Shown: piece after piece, positions 15,850 through 24,743 of the stretch
Layout of the letters: each line of letters opens with the position of its first letter
Position numbering within the stretch: position 1 is the first letter of the stretch
Notes under the pieces: generated by a model
Told to the model about the DNA's origin: nothing
The model's input: only the letters and a program-made list of their open reading frames with translations
Databases searched by the model: none
Origin: Fictibacillus arsenicus
GTDB lineage: Bacteria > Bacillota > Bacilli > Bacillales > Fictibacillaceae
Reading direction: 5' to 3'
NCBI RefSeq assembly: GCF_001999465.1
Contig: NZ_MQMF01000002.1
Location: 496,001-560,000, forward strand
Length of the DNA stretch: 64,000 bases
Program-made: the position numbers and the translations under genes

Positions 15850-17340
15850 ATGTTTGAAGGCGGTCTTAACGTAGATTATTTTATTTTATTATTGGCAGTT
15901 CTTTTATTGCTAGGTGTTATTACCACTAAGTTCTCATCAAGATTCGGCGTACCGGCCCTCGTACTTTTTATCGGAATCGGTATGCTTGCAGGGAGTGATG
16001 GACTTAACTTTATTTATTTTGATGATCCTCACCTTACCCAGCTTGTCGGTGTAGTTGCACTTATTATTATTTTGTTTGAAGGCGGATTACAGACCAAATG
16101 GACAAATGTTAAGCCCATCTTGTCCCCTTCTCTCTCGCTCGCAACATTCGGTGTATTTCTAACAACGGCTGTCGTAGCGTTTGCCGTAAAATTCTTACTC
16201 GATGTCTCATGGCTGGAAGCATTTCTTTTTGGCTCAATCGTAGGTTCAACCGATGCTGCAGCTGTATTCTCTGTATTATCAGGTAAAAACGTCAAAGATA
16301 AGCTTTCTTCAACGCTAGAAGCAGAATCAGGATCAAATGACCCGATGGCTGTATTTCTTACGATTACGTTTATCGAATTGTTAACTAGGGAGACTAGTTC
16401 GATCTTTAGTCTGTTCTTCTCTTTTTTCTGGCAGATGGGAATGGGGTTGGTATTCGGGTACCTTTTTGGCAAGTTAGCCGTTTATGCCATCAATCGAATA
16501 CAGCTTGAATCAAGCGGTCTGTATCCGGTATTCGCTCTATCATTCGCTATCCTTTGCTATGGCGTGACGATGCTTGCCGGTGCGAGTGGACTGCTTGCGG
16601 TGTATGTAGCTGCTGTATTGATGGGTAATAACCATCTCACCTATAAAAACTCGATCGTACGTTTTAACGAAGGGTTTGCCTGGATGATGCAAATTTTAAT
16701 GTTTGCAATCCTTGGACTTCTTGTCTTTCCGAGTGAATTATTCCACATTGGAATTATCGTGAAAGGTATGATTATTTCACTTATCCTTATTTTTATCGCA
16801 AGGCCGATCGGTGTTTTCTTGAGTACGTATTTTTCACCTTTTAATTTCAAGGAAAAAGTATTTTTGTCATGGTCTGGCTTAAGAGGAGCAGTTCCTATCG
16901 TTTTGGCAACCTTCCCTTTAATTGAAGGGGTAGAAAACAGCCAGCTGTTCTTTAATCTTGTTTTCTTCGTCGTGCTGACCTCTGCACTCATTCAAGGTTC
17001 AACGATTCCATGGGTCGCGCAAAAGCTAAAGCTTACGGAAAAAGAAAAACCCACTTCTCCACACGTACTGGAACTCGTTTCGATTGGGAAGGCCAATGCG
17101 GAGATTGTAGAGTTTTTCGTTCCTGAGAATGCGAAAATCATCGGTCAGACGCTTGAAGAAATGACATTGCCACAAGAGTCAATAGTGAGTGCTATGATTC
17201 GCGGTGATGAACTCATTACACCTACGGGAAAAACAGAGATTCACGCAAATGACATACTATATATCATGGCTAATAAAAACAGGTTAAAAACACTGACTGA
17301 TTATCTTTCTGAACAAAGAGTGAAACAGAACTCTGATTGA
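15850..17340 (+). CDS. CPA1 family potassium/proton (NhaP2-type) antiporter
   Basis: The 496-residue protein has about twelve membrane helices (to ~395). It carries CPA signatures FEGGLQTKW (~77), GSIVGSTDAAAVFSVL (~128-143) and AESGSNDPMAVF (~155), the last holding the ion-binding ND pair. A C-terminal TrkA-C-like regulatory domain (~405-485) follows. It should exchange protons for potassium or sodium across the cytoplasmic membrane. AAAGGAG precedes ATG 15850. A palindromic repeat element fills its upstream region. Confidence 0.92.
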   Translation: MFEGGLNVDYFILLLAVLLLLGVITTKFSSRFGVPALVLFIGIGMLAGSDGLNFIYFDDPHLTQLVGVVALIIILFEGGLQTKWTNVKPILSPSLSLATFGVFLTTAVVAFAVKFLLDVSWLEAFLFGSIVGSTDAAAVFSVLSGKNVKDKLSSTLEAESGSNDPMAVFLTITFIELLTRETSSIFSLFFSFFWQMGMGLVFGYLFGKLAVYAINRIQLESSGLYPVFALSFAILCYGVTMLAGASGLLAVYVAAVLMGNNHLTYKNSIVRFNEGFAWMMQILMFAILGLLVFPSELFHIGIIVKGMIISLILIFIARPIGVFLSTYFSPFNFKEKVFLSWSGLRGAVPIVLATFPLIEGVENSQLFFNLVFFVVLTSALIQGSTIPWVAQKLKLTEKEKPTSPHVLELVSIGKANAEIVEFFVPENAKIIGQTLEEMTLPQESIVSAMIRGDELITPTGKTEIHANDILYIMANKNRLKTLTDYLSEQRVKQNSD

Positions 17341-17369
17341 AGAAAAAGCGAGAAATCTCGTCGGCACTG

Positions 17370-17403
17370 AAAAACCGGTTAAATTTCACCGGTTTTTCTT
17401 TTT
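17370..17403 (+). terminator. Rho-independent terminator of the antiporter gene
   Basis: Perfect 10-bp stem AAAAACCGGT/ACCGGTTTTT with an 8-nt loop and a further T-rich tail. Confidence 0.9.
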
Positions 17404-17410
17404 AATCAGT

Positions 17411-17457
17411 AAAAACAAGGTCTTCGCTTGTGATTTTCCTGCGAAGACCTTGTTTTT
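17411..17457. terminator. second, bidirectional terminator hairpin
   Basis: A perfect 17-bp stem runs from AAAAACAAGGTCTTCGC to its complement with a 13-nt loop. It is flanked by A and T runs and follows the first terminator by 8 bp. A third weaker hairpin (CACACCA/TGGTGTG) lies at about 17483-17510. Confidence 0.85.
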
Positions 17458-17547
17458 TGACCTTGACTTATCTATTTTATTGACACACCACCTTTGTAAG
17501 AGCTGGTGTGATCTTTCTTTGCTTACAAACATGTAAGGATTGTAGCT

Positions 17548-17726
17548 GGAGGGTACTGACTCCTCGAAAATGAAATTCACATTTTCTTCGTGCGAGGCAA
17601 GGCTGTCGAAGCTTTCCTTGTCCTGCGGGACGAGTGGGACAGGTGAGACCCCTAAAGGCGTGTAGCGGCAGGAGGCTCACCGCCCGCCCCGCGGAAAGCA
17701 TGTACCATGGAGCGGAAATCCCTGCA
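17548..17726 (+). repeat. dispersed palindromic repeat, copy 2, long form
   Basis: The core GACGAGTGGGACAGGTGAGA and AGGAGGCTCACCGC match copy 1. About 54 extra bases, including GTCGAAGCTTTCCTTGTCC, sit after GACTCCT and make a longer variant. Ends are less well conserved (GGAAATCC on the right). It lies between the convergent antiporter and MscS genes, and 17458-17775 has no gene. Confidence 0.75.
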
Positions 17727-17775
17727 TTCAATTTACGGACTTTTTCAGTGCCCTCAAATCTCCCCGGCTTTTTTC

Positions 17776-18621
17776 TTATGCTCCTTTTTCTACGTTCACT
17801 TGATGAGGATATGGTATTTCGATGCCGTTTACTTCCAATGCCTCTTTCAAAGCCTGACGCAGTTCGCGCTCTACTGCCCACTGTTCCCCGTTATGTGTTT
17901 TTGAAATAATACGAATGACGACATCTGATGAACCAAGCGCCTGAACTCCAAGTACATTCGGACCTTCCACAATGTTCTCATTGTTCGCTTTCACACGGTC
18001 ACAAGCTTCTTGAAGTACTTTTACAGCTTGATCAATGTTTTCCTCATAAGCGATTCCGATATCAACCAATGCACGCATGTTGCCGCGAGAATGGTTTTGT
18101 ATCGTGCTGATCTCACGGTTGGGCATGTAAGAGAGTGTTCCGTCAAACGCTCTGATATGAGTCGTTCTCAGACCAACTTCCTCAACGATACCATCAACAC
18201 CGCCGATTGTTACGTAGTCGCCAACTTCCATTTGTTTTTCGAGCAAAATAAAAAATCCTGTGACAATATCGCTTACAAGTCCTTGTGCTCCGAATCCGAT
18301 AGCGAGGCCAACGACACCAGCTCCTGCGATCAAGGTGCCGATCTCAAGTCCGAACTGTTTAAACATGATACCTGCAAAAACGAATATTAAAACATAAGAA
18401 AATAAGTTCACAACTAACTTTTGCAGCGTGATGATCCGACCGCTCGACATCTTGCGGTGAGATGCCGCTCTATCAAACATTCGGTTAATGACTCGTCTTC
18501 CGATTGATCTGATGATGATAAACATGACGATAATCAATAAAAATTTTGCAGCCCATAATCCTGCTCCGAGCATTAGTTCTGCCCAATTTATTTTTCCCAT
18601 CCATTTTTCCCAGTTCTCCAA
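17776..18621 (-). CDS. MscS family mechanosensitive ion channel (YkuT-like)
   Basis: About 281 residues with three membrane helices. The third has the Gly/Ala-rich pore pattern LIAGAGVVGLAIGFGAQGLVSD, followed by a beta domain (EVGDYVTIGGVDGIVEEVGLRTT) and a C-terminal alpha/beta domain. It should open under membrane tension to release solutes on hypo-osmotic shock. The start is uncertain: TTG 18621 lies 3-5 bp after GGGAGTGG and is preferred over GTG 18636, which has no site. It is convergent with the antiporter gene. Confidence 0.9.
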   Translation of the reverse strand: MENWEKWMGKINWAELMLGAGLWAAKFLLIIVMFIIIRSIGRRVINRMFDRAASHRKMSSGRIITLQKLVVNLFSYVLIFVFAGIMFKQFGLEIGTLIAGAGVVGLAIGFGAQGLVSDIVTGFFILLEKQMEVGDYVTIGGVDGIVEEVGLRTTHIRAFDGTLSYMPNREISTIQNHSRGNMRALVDIGIAYEENIDQAVKVLQEACDRVKANNENIVEGPNVLGVQALGSSDVVIRIISKTHNGEQWAVERELRQALKEALEVNGIEIPYPHQVNVEKGA

Positions 18622-18702
18622 AAAAACCACTCCCACTTGTCTTCAATAGAATAGTTTCTATTGTAACAAGGCTAGGAGCGGCTTTTCAATCAAATTACTA
18701 TT

Positions 18703-19689
18703 TTATTGCGCGACTACAGGTGTTCTATCGATTTCAAATCCCATATCTTCCAGCATTTTGTGGTCTGCCGTAGATTCCTGTCCTGCGGTCGTAAGGTAAT
18801 CTCCTACAAAGATGGAGTTGGCAGCATATAGCCCGAGTGGCTGAAGGCTTCTTAAATTCACTTCTCGCCCGCCTGAAATTCGAATTTCTTTTGTTGGATT
18901 GATGTAACGGAATAGTGCCAGAACCTTTAAGCAATAGCGCGGATCCAACTCGTCCGTTCCTTCGAGCGGTGTACCATCAATCGCATGCAAAAAGTTAACC
19001 GGAATCGAATCCGCATCAAGTACTTTAAGGCTGCGAGCCATATCGATGACATCTTGTTTCGTTTCCTTCATACCGACGATCACCCCTGAGCACGGAGAGA
19101 TTCCGCTGTCTTTCACAACGTTAACGGTGTTCACTCGATCGTCGTATGTATGGGATGTTGTGATATTTTCATGGTTTCGAGCTGAAGTGTTCAAGTTATG
19201 GTTGTAGCGGTCCACTCCTGCTTCTTTTAGGCGTGCCGCTTGCTCTGGCTTTAGAATTCCAAGACAAGCACAAACTTTTAACCCGTATGTATCTTTGATC
19301 TCTTTTACAGCTTCTACAACTTTATCTACATCCCGATTTGTAGGTCCACGACCGCTTGCCACGATACAATAGGTTCCGACGTTCAGGTTATAAGCCGTTT
19401 CTGCACCTTTAACCATCTCGTCTTTATCCATCATTCTATAAGTTTCGATCGGAGCTGTTGAAACGATAGATTGCGAGCAATAGCCACAGTTCTCCGGACA
19501 TGCGCCGGATTTCGTATTAATGATCATATTCAATTTTACGAGATTGCCATAATAGTGTTTACGGACTTGATAAGCCCCGTGAAGCAGCAATAGCAAGTCT
19601 TCGTCTGGACATTCTAAAATGGAAAGTGCTTCATCGTTCGTGATTTCTTCACCTTGTAAAACCTTCTCCGCTAGCAGATTCCAAATCAT
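18703..19689 (-). CDS. bioB: biotin synthase BioB
   Basis: The 328-residue radical SAM enzyme has the CxxxCxxC iron-sulfur motif at Cys64, Cys68 and Cys71 (CPENCGYC). It also has conserved ICACLGILKPEQA, YNHNLNTS and EIRISGGREVNLR segments. It inserts sulfur into dethiobiotin, the last step of biotin synthesis. ATG 19689 follows AAAGGGGAG. It lies 15 bp after bioY on the same strand; no other bio genes are in the window. Confidence 0.97.
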   Translation of the reverse strand: MIWNLLAEKVLQGEEITNDEALSILECPDEDLLLLLHGAYQVRKHYYGNLVKLNMIINTKSGACPENCGYCSQSIVSTAPIETYRMMDKDEMVKGAETAYNLNVGTYCIVASGRGPTNRDVDKVVEAVKEIKDTYGLKVCACLGILKPEQAARLKEAGVDRYNHNLNTSARNHENITTSHTYDDRVNTVNVVKDSGISPCSGVIVGMKETKQDVIDMARSLKVLDADSIPVNFLHAIDGTPLEGTDELDPRYCLKVLALFRYINPTKEIRISGGREVNLRSLQPLGLYAANSIFVGDYLTTAGQESTADHKMLEDMGFEIDRTPVVAQ

Positions 19690-19704
19690 GTTGAGTCTCC
19701 CCTT

Positions 19705-20307
19705 TTATGATGCGTGTTTAGTTTGATGTGACATTACTTTTTTACGCGCGATATTGATCCGTGGAGCAATAAGTGCTGCGCAAACTGCTAGAATGATATC
19801 TTTCGGAAGCGGAACCATCATCCATCCCCAGACAAGCGAGTAAGTGAATCCTTCTGGTGCTGCTGCCCACATCTTGTACGCCATGAACATAAGGTTTGTT
19901 CCAACCACGTAGTTGATCGCTGTTCCGATGAGTGTTGCAATTACATATGACGCTTTGCTGCCATTCTTTTCAATGATCAAGCCTGTAACATAGGCTACTA
20001 GAATAAAAGATAATAGAAATCCGAAAGTCGGACTTACTACAGTTGCGAAACCGCCTTTAAATTGTGCGAAGACAGGTGCCCCGACTAAACCAACTAATAC
20101 GTAGACGCTCATTGCGATCGCACCTAACCGGCTTCCCAATAATGCGCCTGCAAGAATACAGAAGAACGTCTGCAGCGTAATCGGAACTCCGCCAACGACC
20201 ATGAATGGAAAGATGGTTGTTATGTTAGCTCCTATTGCCATCAATGCCACGAACATTCCAATCAGCGTAATATCAATCGTTTTTAACCCATTTCTTCCTG
20301 CTGTCAT
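19705..20307 (-). CDS. bioY: BioY biotin transporter, S component
   Basis: The 200-residue protein has six hydrophobic helices and BioY features: VPITLQTFFCILAGALLG (~40-57), GLVGAPVFAQFKGG and a C-terminal PLPKDIILA. BioY binds biotin in the membrane and works alone or with a shared ECF energy module. GGAGGTTCATTCAA precedes ATG 20307. It heads the bioY-bioB unit, linking uptake with the final synthetic step under what appears to be a BirA-type operator. Confidence 0.95.
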   Translation of the reverse strand: MTAGRNGLKTIDITLIGMFVALMAIGANITTIFPFMVVGGVPITLQTFFCILAGALLGSRLGAIAMSVYVLVGLVGAPVFAQFKGGFATVVSPTFGFLLSFILVAYVTGLIIEKNGSKASYVIATLIGTAINYVVGTNLMFMAYKMWAAAPEGFTYSLVWGWMMVPLPKDIILAVCAALIAPRINIARKKVMSHQTKHAS

Positions 20308-20346
20308 TTGAATGAACCTCCATATGTATGAACTGTTTATGCTTTT

Positions 20347-20398
20347 AGAATAGCGGAGGTTTTAATTTGCGTCAACTAATAATATATTTTGGTTAACA
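20347..20398 (-). promoter_or_regulatory. bioY promoter with BirA-like operator
   Basis: Minus-strand TTGACG (20370-20375), 17 bp, TATTCT (20347-20352) form a sigma-A-like promoter. A complete BirA half-site TGTTAACC (complement of 20391-20398) faces a diverged half CGTCAACT (20370-20377) across 13 bp, overlapping the -35 box. The position suits biotin repression; the weak second half lowers certainty. Confidence 0.55.
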
Positions 20399-20411
20399 TA
20401 TAAAAGACGGT

Positions 20412-20441
20412 AAAACCACTCTTTATTTTTAGAGTGGTTTT
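20412..20441 (-). terminator. terminator of the phosphotransferase gene
   Basis: Stem AAAACCACTCT/AGAGTGGTTTT with an 8-nt loop. Its upstream arm overlaps the last codons of the gene. Confidence 0.8.
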
Positions 20442-21447
20442 TGAATGTTGTTTTTAATTTTGGTCAGCAAATCCATATCTAAATCTGCATAGATTTTGTT
20501 GTTTTCAATGTTAGTTTTCAGATTATTAATCGTGTGTTCCTGCCAATCTTGCAGTTTATCAATATTCCAAACTTTTAGAAAAAGAACATAAAGGAATAAC
20601 TCCCGAAGCTTAAGAAAGTCTGGCAGCTGGTTGATTATTTCATTCGTTAAAACATTACTCTCCGCGTACCCGTTCAGAAAATGAGTGAGGAACTCCACGG
20701 CAAAATCATCTTCCGTTGAATTGAAAGATGTGTGCTGCCAATACGCATGATAGAACGCAGTTGAGATATCATAAGCGAAGTAAAAATAAGCACAGTCGTC
20801 GAAGTCAAAAAGTATGATTTCGTCTTTATCAACAAAGAAGTTTCCTTGATGAAAATCGTTATGTATTAAACCGAAATACTGATCTCCCATTGAAAACCCC
20901 TTGATTCGTTCAATCAATTTAACATACTTTTCCCGTATGAACTCAGATGGCAGAATCTTAAAAAGATCATGATTATGTGGATGATCTGAACTCCAATGGG
21001 GTCTACCTCTACCGGTAATATCTTTTTCGGCTGAATAGCGTTTTCCCGCTTTATGAACCTCTCCTAACAACTTCCCCCATCGCTGAAAAAAATGCGGGTT
21101 CCATTGATCTCGGTTCTGAACAAGAACAGGTCCGCCAGGGGCTTTCTTAAAAACCGTTACATAAAAATCATGTAACTCTTCAACGAACTGATTGTTTTTC
21201 GAAGAAACAGCAATGCTAACTGTTATACCGCTTTTCTTCAAAAACTGAATCCACGAAATCTCTTCGTTGAGCATTTGAGCGGTTCTTTTATCTTTAGATG
21301 TCACCCGCATGACGTATTCATGATGGTTCCTTGTGAAGCTATAAACTACGTTTTGAAACCCCTCAGAAATGGCTGTTAAATCATCAGGGGTTACACCATA
21401 TAACTCCGTTGCTTTTCTTATAGTAGATTTTTAAGTTGATTTTTCAT
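20429..21447 (-). pseudogene. aminoglycoside-phosphotransferase-like kinase, frameshifted near the N-terminus
   Basis: The main frame has the Brenner motif HNDFHQGNF and metal-binding LFDFDDC (~residues 170-190 of the long frame), typical of small-molecule kinases such as homoserine, choline or aminoglycoside kinases. Its first ATG (21310) would remove the N-lobe, but the frame continues upstream coding EGFQNVVYSFTRN, the expected nucleotide-loop strand. A proper start with AGGTGA is ATG 21447 in another frame (MKNQLK). Adding one A to the A5 run (21428-21432) joins them into about 339 codons. Real frameshift or sequencing error. Confidence 0.75.
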
Positions 21448-21530
21448 ATATTCACCTGTTCTTTAAGATAACTGTTATGAGAAGTTCTGCATAAGCTGCT
21501 TGAATCCTCTTCTTAATTGTCGAGAATTGG

Positions 21531-21635
21531 CGTCTCGTGGTTATATTTTTATTAACGTGGGATTTTTGCTCTGTTTCGTGGGATTATTTCAATTAAGCCA
21601 GGAAAAAATTCATTTAACGTGGGATTCCGTTTAAA
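21531..21635. repeat. intergenic ~21-bp periodic array A (five units)
   Basis: The GTGG core recurs at 21537, 21557, 21578 and 21619, with CAGG at 21599: spacings 20, 21, 21, 20. The best units read TTAACGTGGGATT followed by 7-8 variable bases. It lies between the broken kinase gene and the ABC operon terminator. No gene was found in 21448-21641. Confidence 0.65.
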
Positions 21636-21641
21636 GGCATT

Positions 21642-21690
21642 AAAAAAACTGGCTTTAGGGGTATTCTAACACCCTGCCAAGCCAGTTTTT
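21642..21690 (-). terminator. terminator of the sugar ABC operon
   Basis: Stem AAAAACTGGCTT/AAGCCAGTTTTT plus inner AGGGGT/ACCCT; the minus-strand 3' side is T7. Confidence 0.9.
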
Positions 21691-21701
21691 AAACAAAAAT
21701 A

Positions 21702-22526
21702 CTATTTATCCCCTGTAAACTTGATGCCTTTTACAAAATATCGGTTAAAGAAGGCATATAGGACGATAATCGGAAGCGTAAAGACCATGGATGCTGCCAT
21801 GATGTAGTTCCAATATGAAATGAACTGTCCTTTAAACGAGTTCAATCCGAGCGGCAATGTGAACATATCCATGTCAGACAAAATGATGAGCGGTCTCATA
21901 AAGTCGTTCCAGAACGCCATGAACACGAAGATCGTCTGAGCGGCAAGAGCCGGTTTTGCAAGCGGCAGTACGATCCTAAAGAACGTACCGAAGCGGCCTA
22001 GACCATCGATTGCTGCTGCTTCCTCCACTTCTTTCGGGAAGTTCACAAAGAACTGTCTCATCATAAAGATGAACGTTGCGTTAACTGCACCTGGTATGAT
22101 CATTCCCTGATAAGAGTTCAGCCAGCCAAGCTCTTTTAAAATCAAAAAGTTCGGGATCAGCGTAACCTGAAACGGAATCATCAACACAGCTAGAATGATG
22201 ATAAAGATACTCTTTTTACCCGGGAAGCTCAACCTAGCGAGCGCATATCCAGCCATAGAGTTGAACAATAAATTAAGCATTGTTCCAACTGTTGCTATAA
22301 ATAGACTGTTGAACAGCCATCTGCCGAATAACGGTTCTTTCGAGAAAATTTGTTTGTAGTTATCCAGTGTAAAATCTTTCGGTATAAAATTGATCGATCC
22401 GCTTACGATCTCACCTAGTGTTTTAAAGGAAGAAGACAGTGCCCATAAAAACGGAATGACAGTGATGATCGCGTAGACGACAAGGATGACATATAATGCT
22501 TTTCTTCCAGCCGATCGTTTTTTCAT
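21702..22526 (-). CDS. carbohydrate ABC transporter permease, MalG type
   Basis: The 274-residue protein has six membrane helices and the cytoplasmic EAA loop EEAAAIDGLGRFGTFF, which docks the ATPase. It is the second permease of a family 1 (CUT1) sugar importer. A good AGGAGGAG site precedes ATG 22526, 12 bp after the first permease gene. It is the last gene of the operon, ahead of a strong terminator. Confidence 0.93.
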   Translation of the reverse strand: MKKRSAGRKALYVILVVYAIITVIPFLWALSSSFKTLGEIVSGSINFIPKDFTLDNYKQIFSKEPLFGRWLFNSLFIATVGTMLNLLFNSMAGYALARLSFPGKKSIFIIILAVLMIPFQVTLIPNFLILKELGWLNSYQGMIIPGAVNATFIFMMRQFFVNFPKEVEEAAAIDGLGRFGTFFRIVLPLAKPALAAQTIFVFMAFWNDFMRPLIILSDMDMFTLPLGLNSFKGQFISYWNYIMAASMVFTLPIIVLYAFFNRYFVKGIKFTGDK

Positions 22527-22538
22527 GGAATCTCCTCC

Positions 22539-23444
22539 TTAGTAAAGTGATTCTTCTTTTGAGAATTTGCGCTGTATTAATGTAGCCACTAGAATGATGA
22601 TCGCAAGCATGAAGGCGATCGCTGTTGCGTAACCCATCGTCCCAAGCGTCTTAAATGCATATTGATAGATTAAAAGAACAACTGTCAGCGTGGAGTTGTT
22701 CGGTCCGCCCGATCCTCCTGAGAAAATGTACGACTGATCAAACAGCTGGAACGTTCCGATGATTCCCATGATTACTACGAATGATGTAACAGGACGCAGG
22801 TTCGGAACCGTGATGTGCCAAAACTTTTGAACTGCACCTGCCCCGTCCAGCTCGGCTGCTTCATAATGACTGTCCGGTATATCCTGCAGCGCCGCAAGAT
22901 AGATGACCATAAAGAAAGGTGCTGTCGCCCAAATGTTCATGATCATGATGGCGATCAGTGCGACGTCCGGGTCCCCAATCCAGTTATAGGTCGGCAGATG
23001 AAAGATCTTCAGTACATAGTTGATCAAGCCGTTCTGATTATACATCCACATAAAGATCAGGGTTAACACCGCGGATGATGTTAAGGTCGGCAAGAAATAG
23101 ACGACCCGGAAAAACTTCTGCCCCTTAAGCCCTGCATTCAAGGAAGCCGCAAGCACCAGCGCCAAGAAGGTCTGTGCAGGGACAACCACCGCTACATATA
23201 TGGCGGTGTTTTTCAAAGCGATAATCGCACGGTCATCAAAGGTTACTTTTAAAAAGTTATCCAGCCCCCGAAACTCATAACTAGCACCACCGAGCAGCTC
23301 CACTTTATGAAAAGATAAGAAAACAGCATAAAGGATTGGGGCGATAACAAATACGCCTAGTATAAGGATTGTCGGAAGCAAAAACAGATAGCCTTGTCCC
23401 GCTTCTTTCCTCTCTTTTTTCGTAAACATTTTCACGTTCTTCAC
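22539..23444 (-). CDS. carbohydrate ABC transporter permease, MalF type
   Basis: The 301-residue protein has six membrane helices after a short basic N-terminus, with the EAA loop YEAAELDGAGAVQKFWHITVP. It pairs with the MalG-type subunit to form the channel. It lies 15 bp after the binding-protein gene. No ATPase is encoded in the cluster, so a shared MsmX-like ATPase encoded elsewhere is expected. Confidence 0.93.
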   Translation of the reverse strand: MKNVKMFTKKERKEAGQGYLFLLPTILILGVFVIAPILYAVFLSFHKVELLGGASYEFRGLDNFLKVTFDDRAIIALKNTAIYVAVVVPAQTFLALVLAASLNAGLKGQKFFRVVYFLPTLTSSAVLTLIFMWMYNQNGLINYVLKIFHLPTYNWIGDPDVALIAIMIMNIWATAPFFMVIYLAALQDIPDSHYEAAELDGAGAVQKFWHITVPNLRPVTSFVVIMGIIGTFQLFDQSYIFSGGSGGPNNSTLTVVLLIYQYAFKTLGTMGYATAIAFMLAIIILVATLIQRKFSKEESLY

Positions 23445-23459
23445 CTCACTTCTTTTTCG

Positions 23460-24713
23460 TTATTCTGTAACCTTTATTTCTCTGTTCGCTTGTTTCTCAG
23501 CATCTTTCAGCGCTTCTTTTAATTTACGATCTCCAAGATATGCACTGAGAAACTGGTTGTTAAAGTTGTTCATGACGATCGGAAGTGAAGGACCATCCTG
23601 CCATACGGTCGCATAGCTTGCTCCGTTAACCAATGGCCGGCGCAGTTCGTCTTGATCAAAGCCGAGTTCAGCCGCAACCGATTTTCTCGTCGGCAATGCA
23701 AAACCCTTGCTTGTCCACTTTTCCATGCCTTCCTTGCCGGTGAGATATTCAATTAGTTCCCACGACTCTTTTTTATGTTCAGATTCTGAATTCATAGCAT
23801 AACCGACTGTGAATGACATCGTTCCCTTTTTCCCGTTAACGGTTGGGAGTTCTGCTGTACCATAGTCGATATCAGGGAAAGTATCTTCCATATAAGGAAT
23901 GTTCCAGTTTCCTTCAACGACCATTGCCGCTTTCCCGCGGCCGAACATTTCACCCGCAGACTGTCCTGCTCCAACTTCGGATGGAGTAGCTGCAGATTTA
24001 TCTTTCAAGTGCATATCCACAATCGGCTGGATAGCATTTACTACTTTGTCATCTGCAAAGCTGGCGCGTCCGTCTGTAATCACTTCCCCGCCCTGGGATT
24101 CTGCCAGATAATATAAGCGCTCAATCTGCGGCATAACACCGAGTCCGTACACTTGTTTTTCTTCATCGGTCACTTTTTTTGCGATCTGTTCTAGCTCTTC
24201 CCATGTTTTTGGCGGTCCTGAGATGCCGTGCTCTTTGAACATTTTTTTATTATAAAAAAGGGCTAGAGTTGAATAATCTTTGGGCAATCCATAAAGTTCA
24301 CCGTCACTTCTAAAAGCGTCGATCATCGGTTTCTCAAAGTCATCAATATCGAATTCTTCCGTTACGTACTTATTAAGTGGTTCAATCGCACCTGTCTCGA
24401 TCAAGGCAGGAGCTTCAAACGCATCTAAGTAAAACACGTCAGCCGCTGTTCCACCGATCAGCCGGGTTTTGAGCACATCCATATATTGATCATTGATCGT
24501 GTTCAACTTCACATCGATGTGCGGATGCTCTTTTTCAAAATCAGCAAGCACTTCATTCAACAGTTTCTTTTCGACGGGATTACCTCCCCATCCACTTAAG
24601 ACGATCTCTGTTTTTTCTGTGTCACTTTCTTCGTCATTGCCGCAGCCCGACAGTGCAGTTGTCAGTAACAGTGAAGATAAACAAACCGCTGACATCCATT
24701 TTGCAGGTCTCAT
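23460..24713 (-). CDS. extracellular solute-binding lipoprotein (family 1)
   Basis: The 417-residue precursor has a lipoprotein signal with lipobox LSGC (Cys24), then a large two-lobe binding domain typical of CUT1 sugar-binding proteins (ETGAIEPLNKYV, GRGKAAMVVEGNW). It should capture an oligosaccharide outside the cell. ATG 24713 follows GGAGAGA. It sits between the glucosidase gene and the permeases. The ligand is unknown, but the neighbouring debranching-type enzyme suggests a glucan or alpha-glucoside. Confidence 0.93.
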   Translation of the reverse strand: MRPAKWMSAVCLSSLLLTTALSGCGNDEESDTEKTEIVLSGWGGNPVEKKLLNEVLADFEKEHPHIDVKLNTINDQYMDVLKTRLIGGTAADVFYLDAFEAPALIETGAIEPLNKYVTEEFDIDDFEKPMIDAFRSDGELYGLPKDYSTLALFYNKKMFKEHGISGPPKTWEELEQIAKKVTDEEKQVYGLGVMPQIERLYYLAESQGGEVITDGRASFADDKVVNAIQPIVDMHLKDKSAATPSEVGAGQSAGEMFGRGKAAMVVEGNWNIPYMEDTFPDIDYGTAELPTVNGKKGTMSFTVGYAMNSESEHKKESWELIEYLTGKEGMEKWTSKGFALPTRKSVAAELGFDQDELRRPLVNGASYATVWQDGPSLPIVMNNFNNQFLSAYLGDRKLKEALKDAEKQANREIKVTE

Positions 24714-24743
24714 TGTTTCTCTCTCCCTTCTTCAAAGCTTGAA

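Noticed and set aside
17477-17909. Several frames of 60-134 codons in the GC-rich repeat
   Set aside because: They come from the palindromic repeat, which lacks stops by composition; none has a ribosome-binding site.
18644-18663. CAATAGAA/TTCTATTG hairpin between bioB and mscS as a terminator
   Set aside because: The stem is AT-only in strength and lacks a T run; it could equally be promoter DNA of the channel gene.
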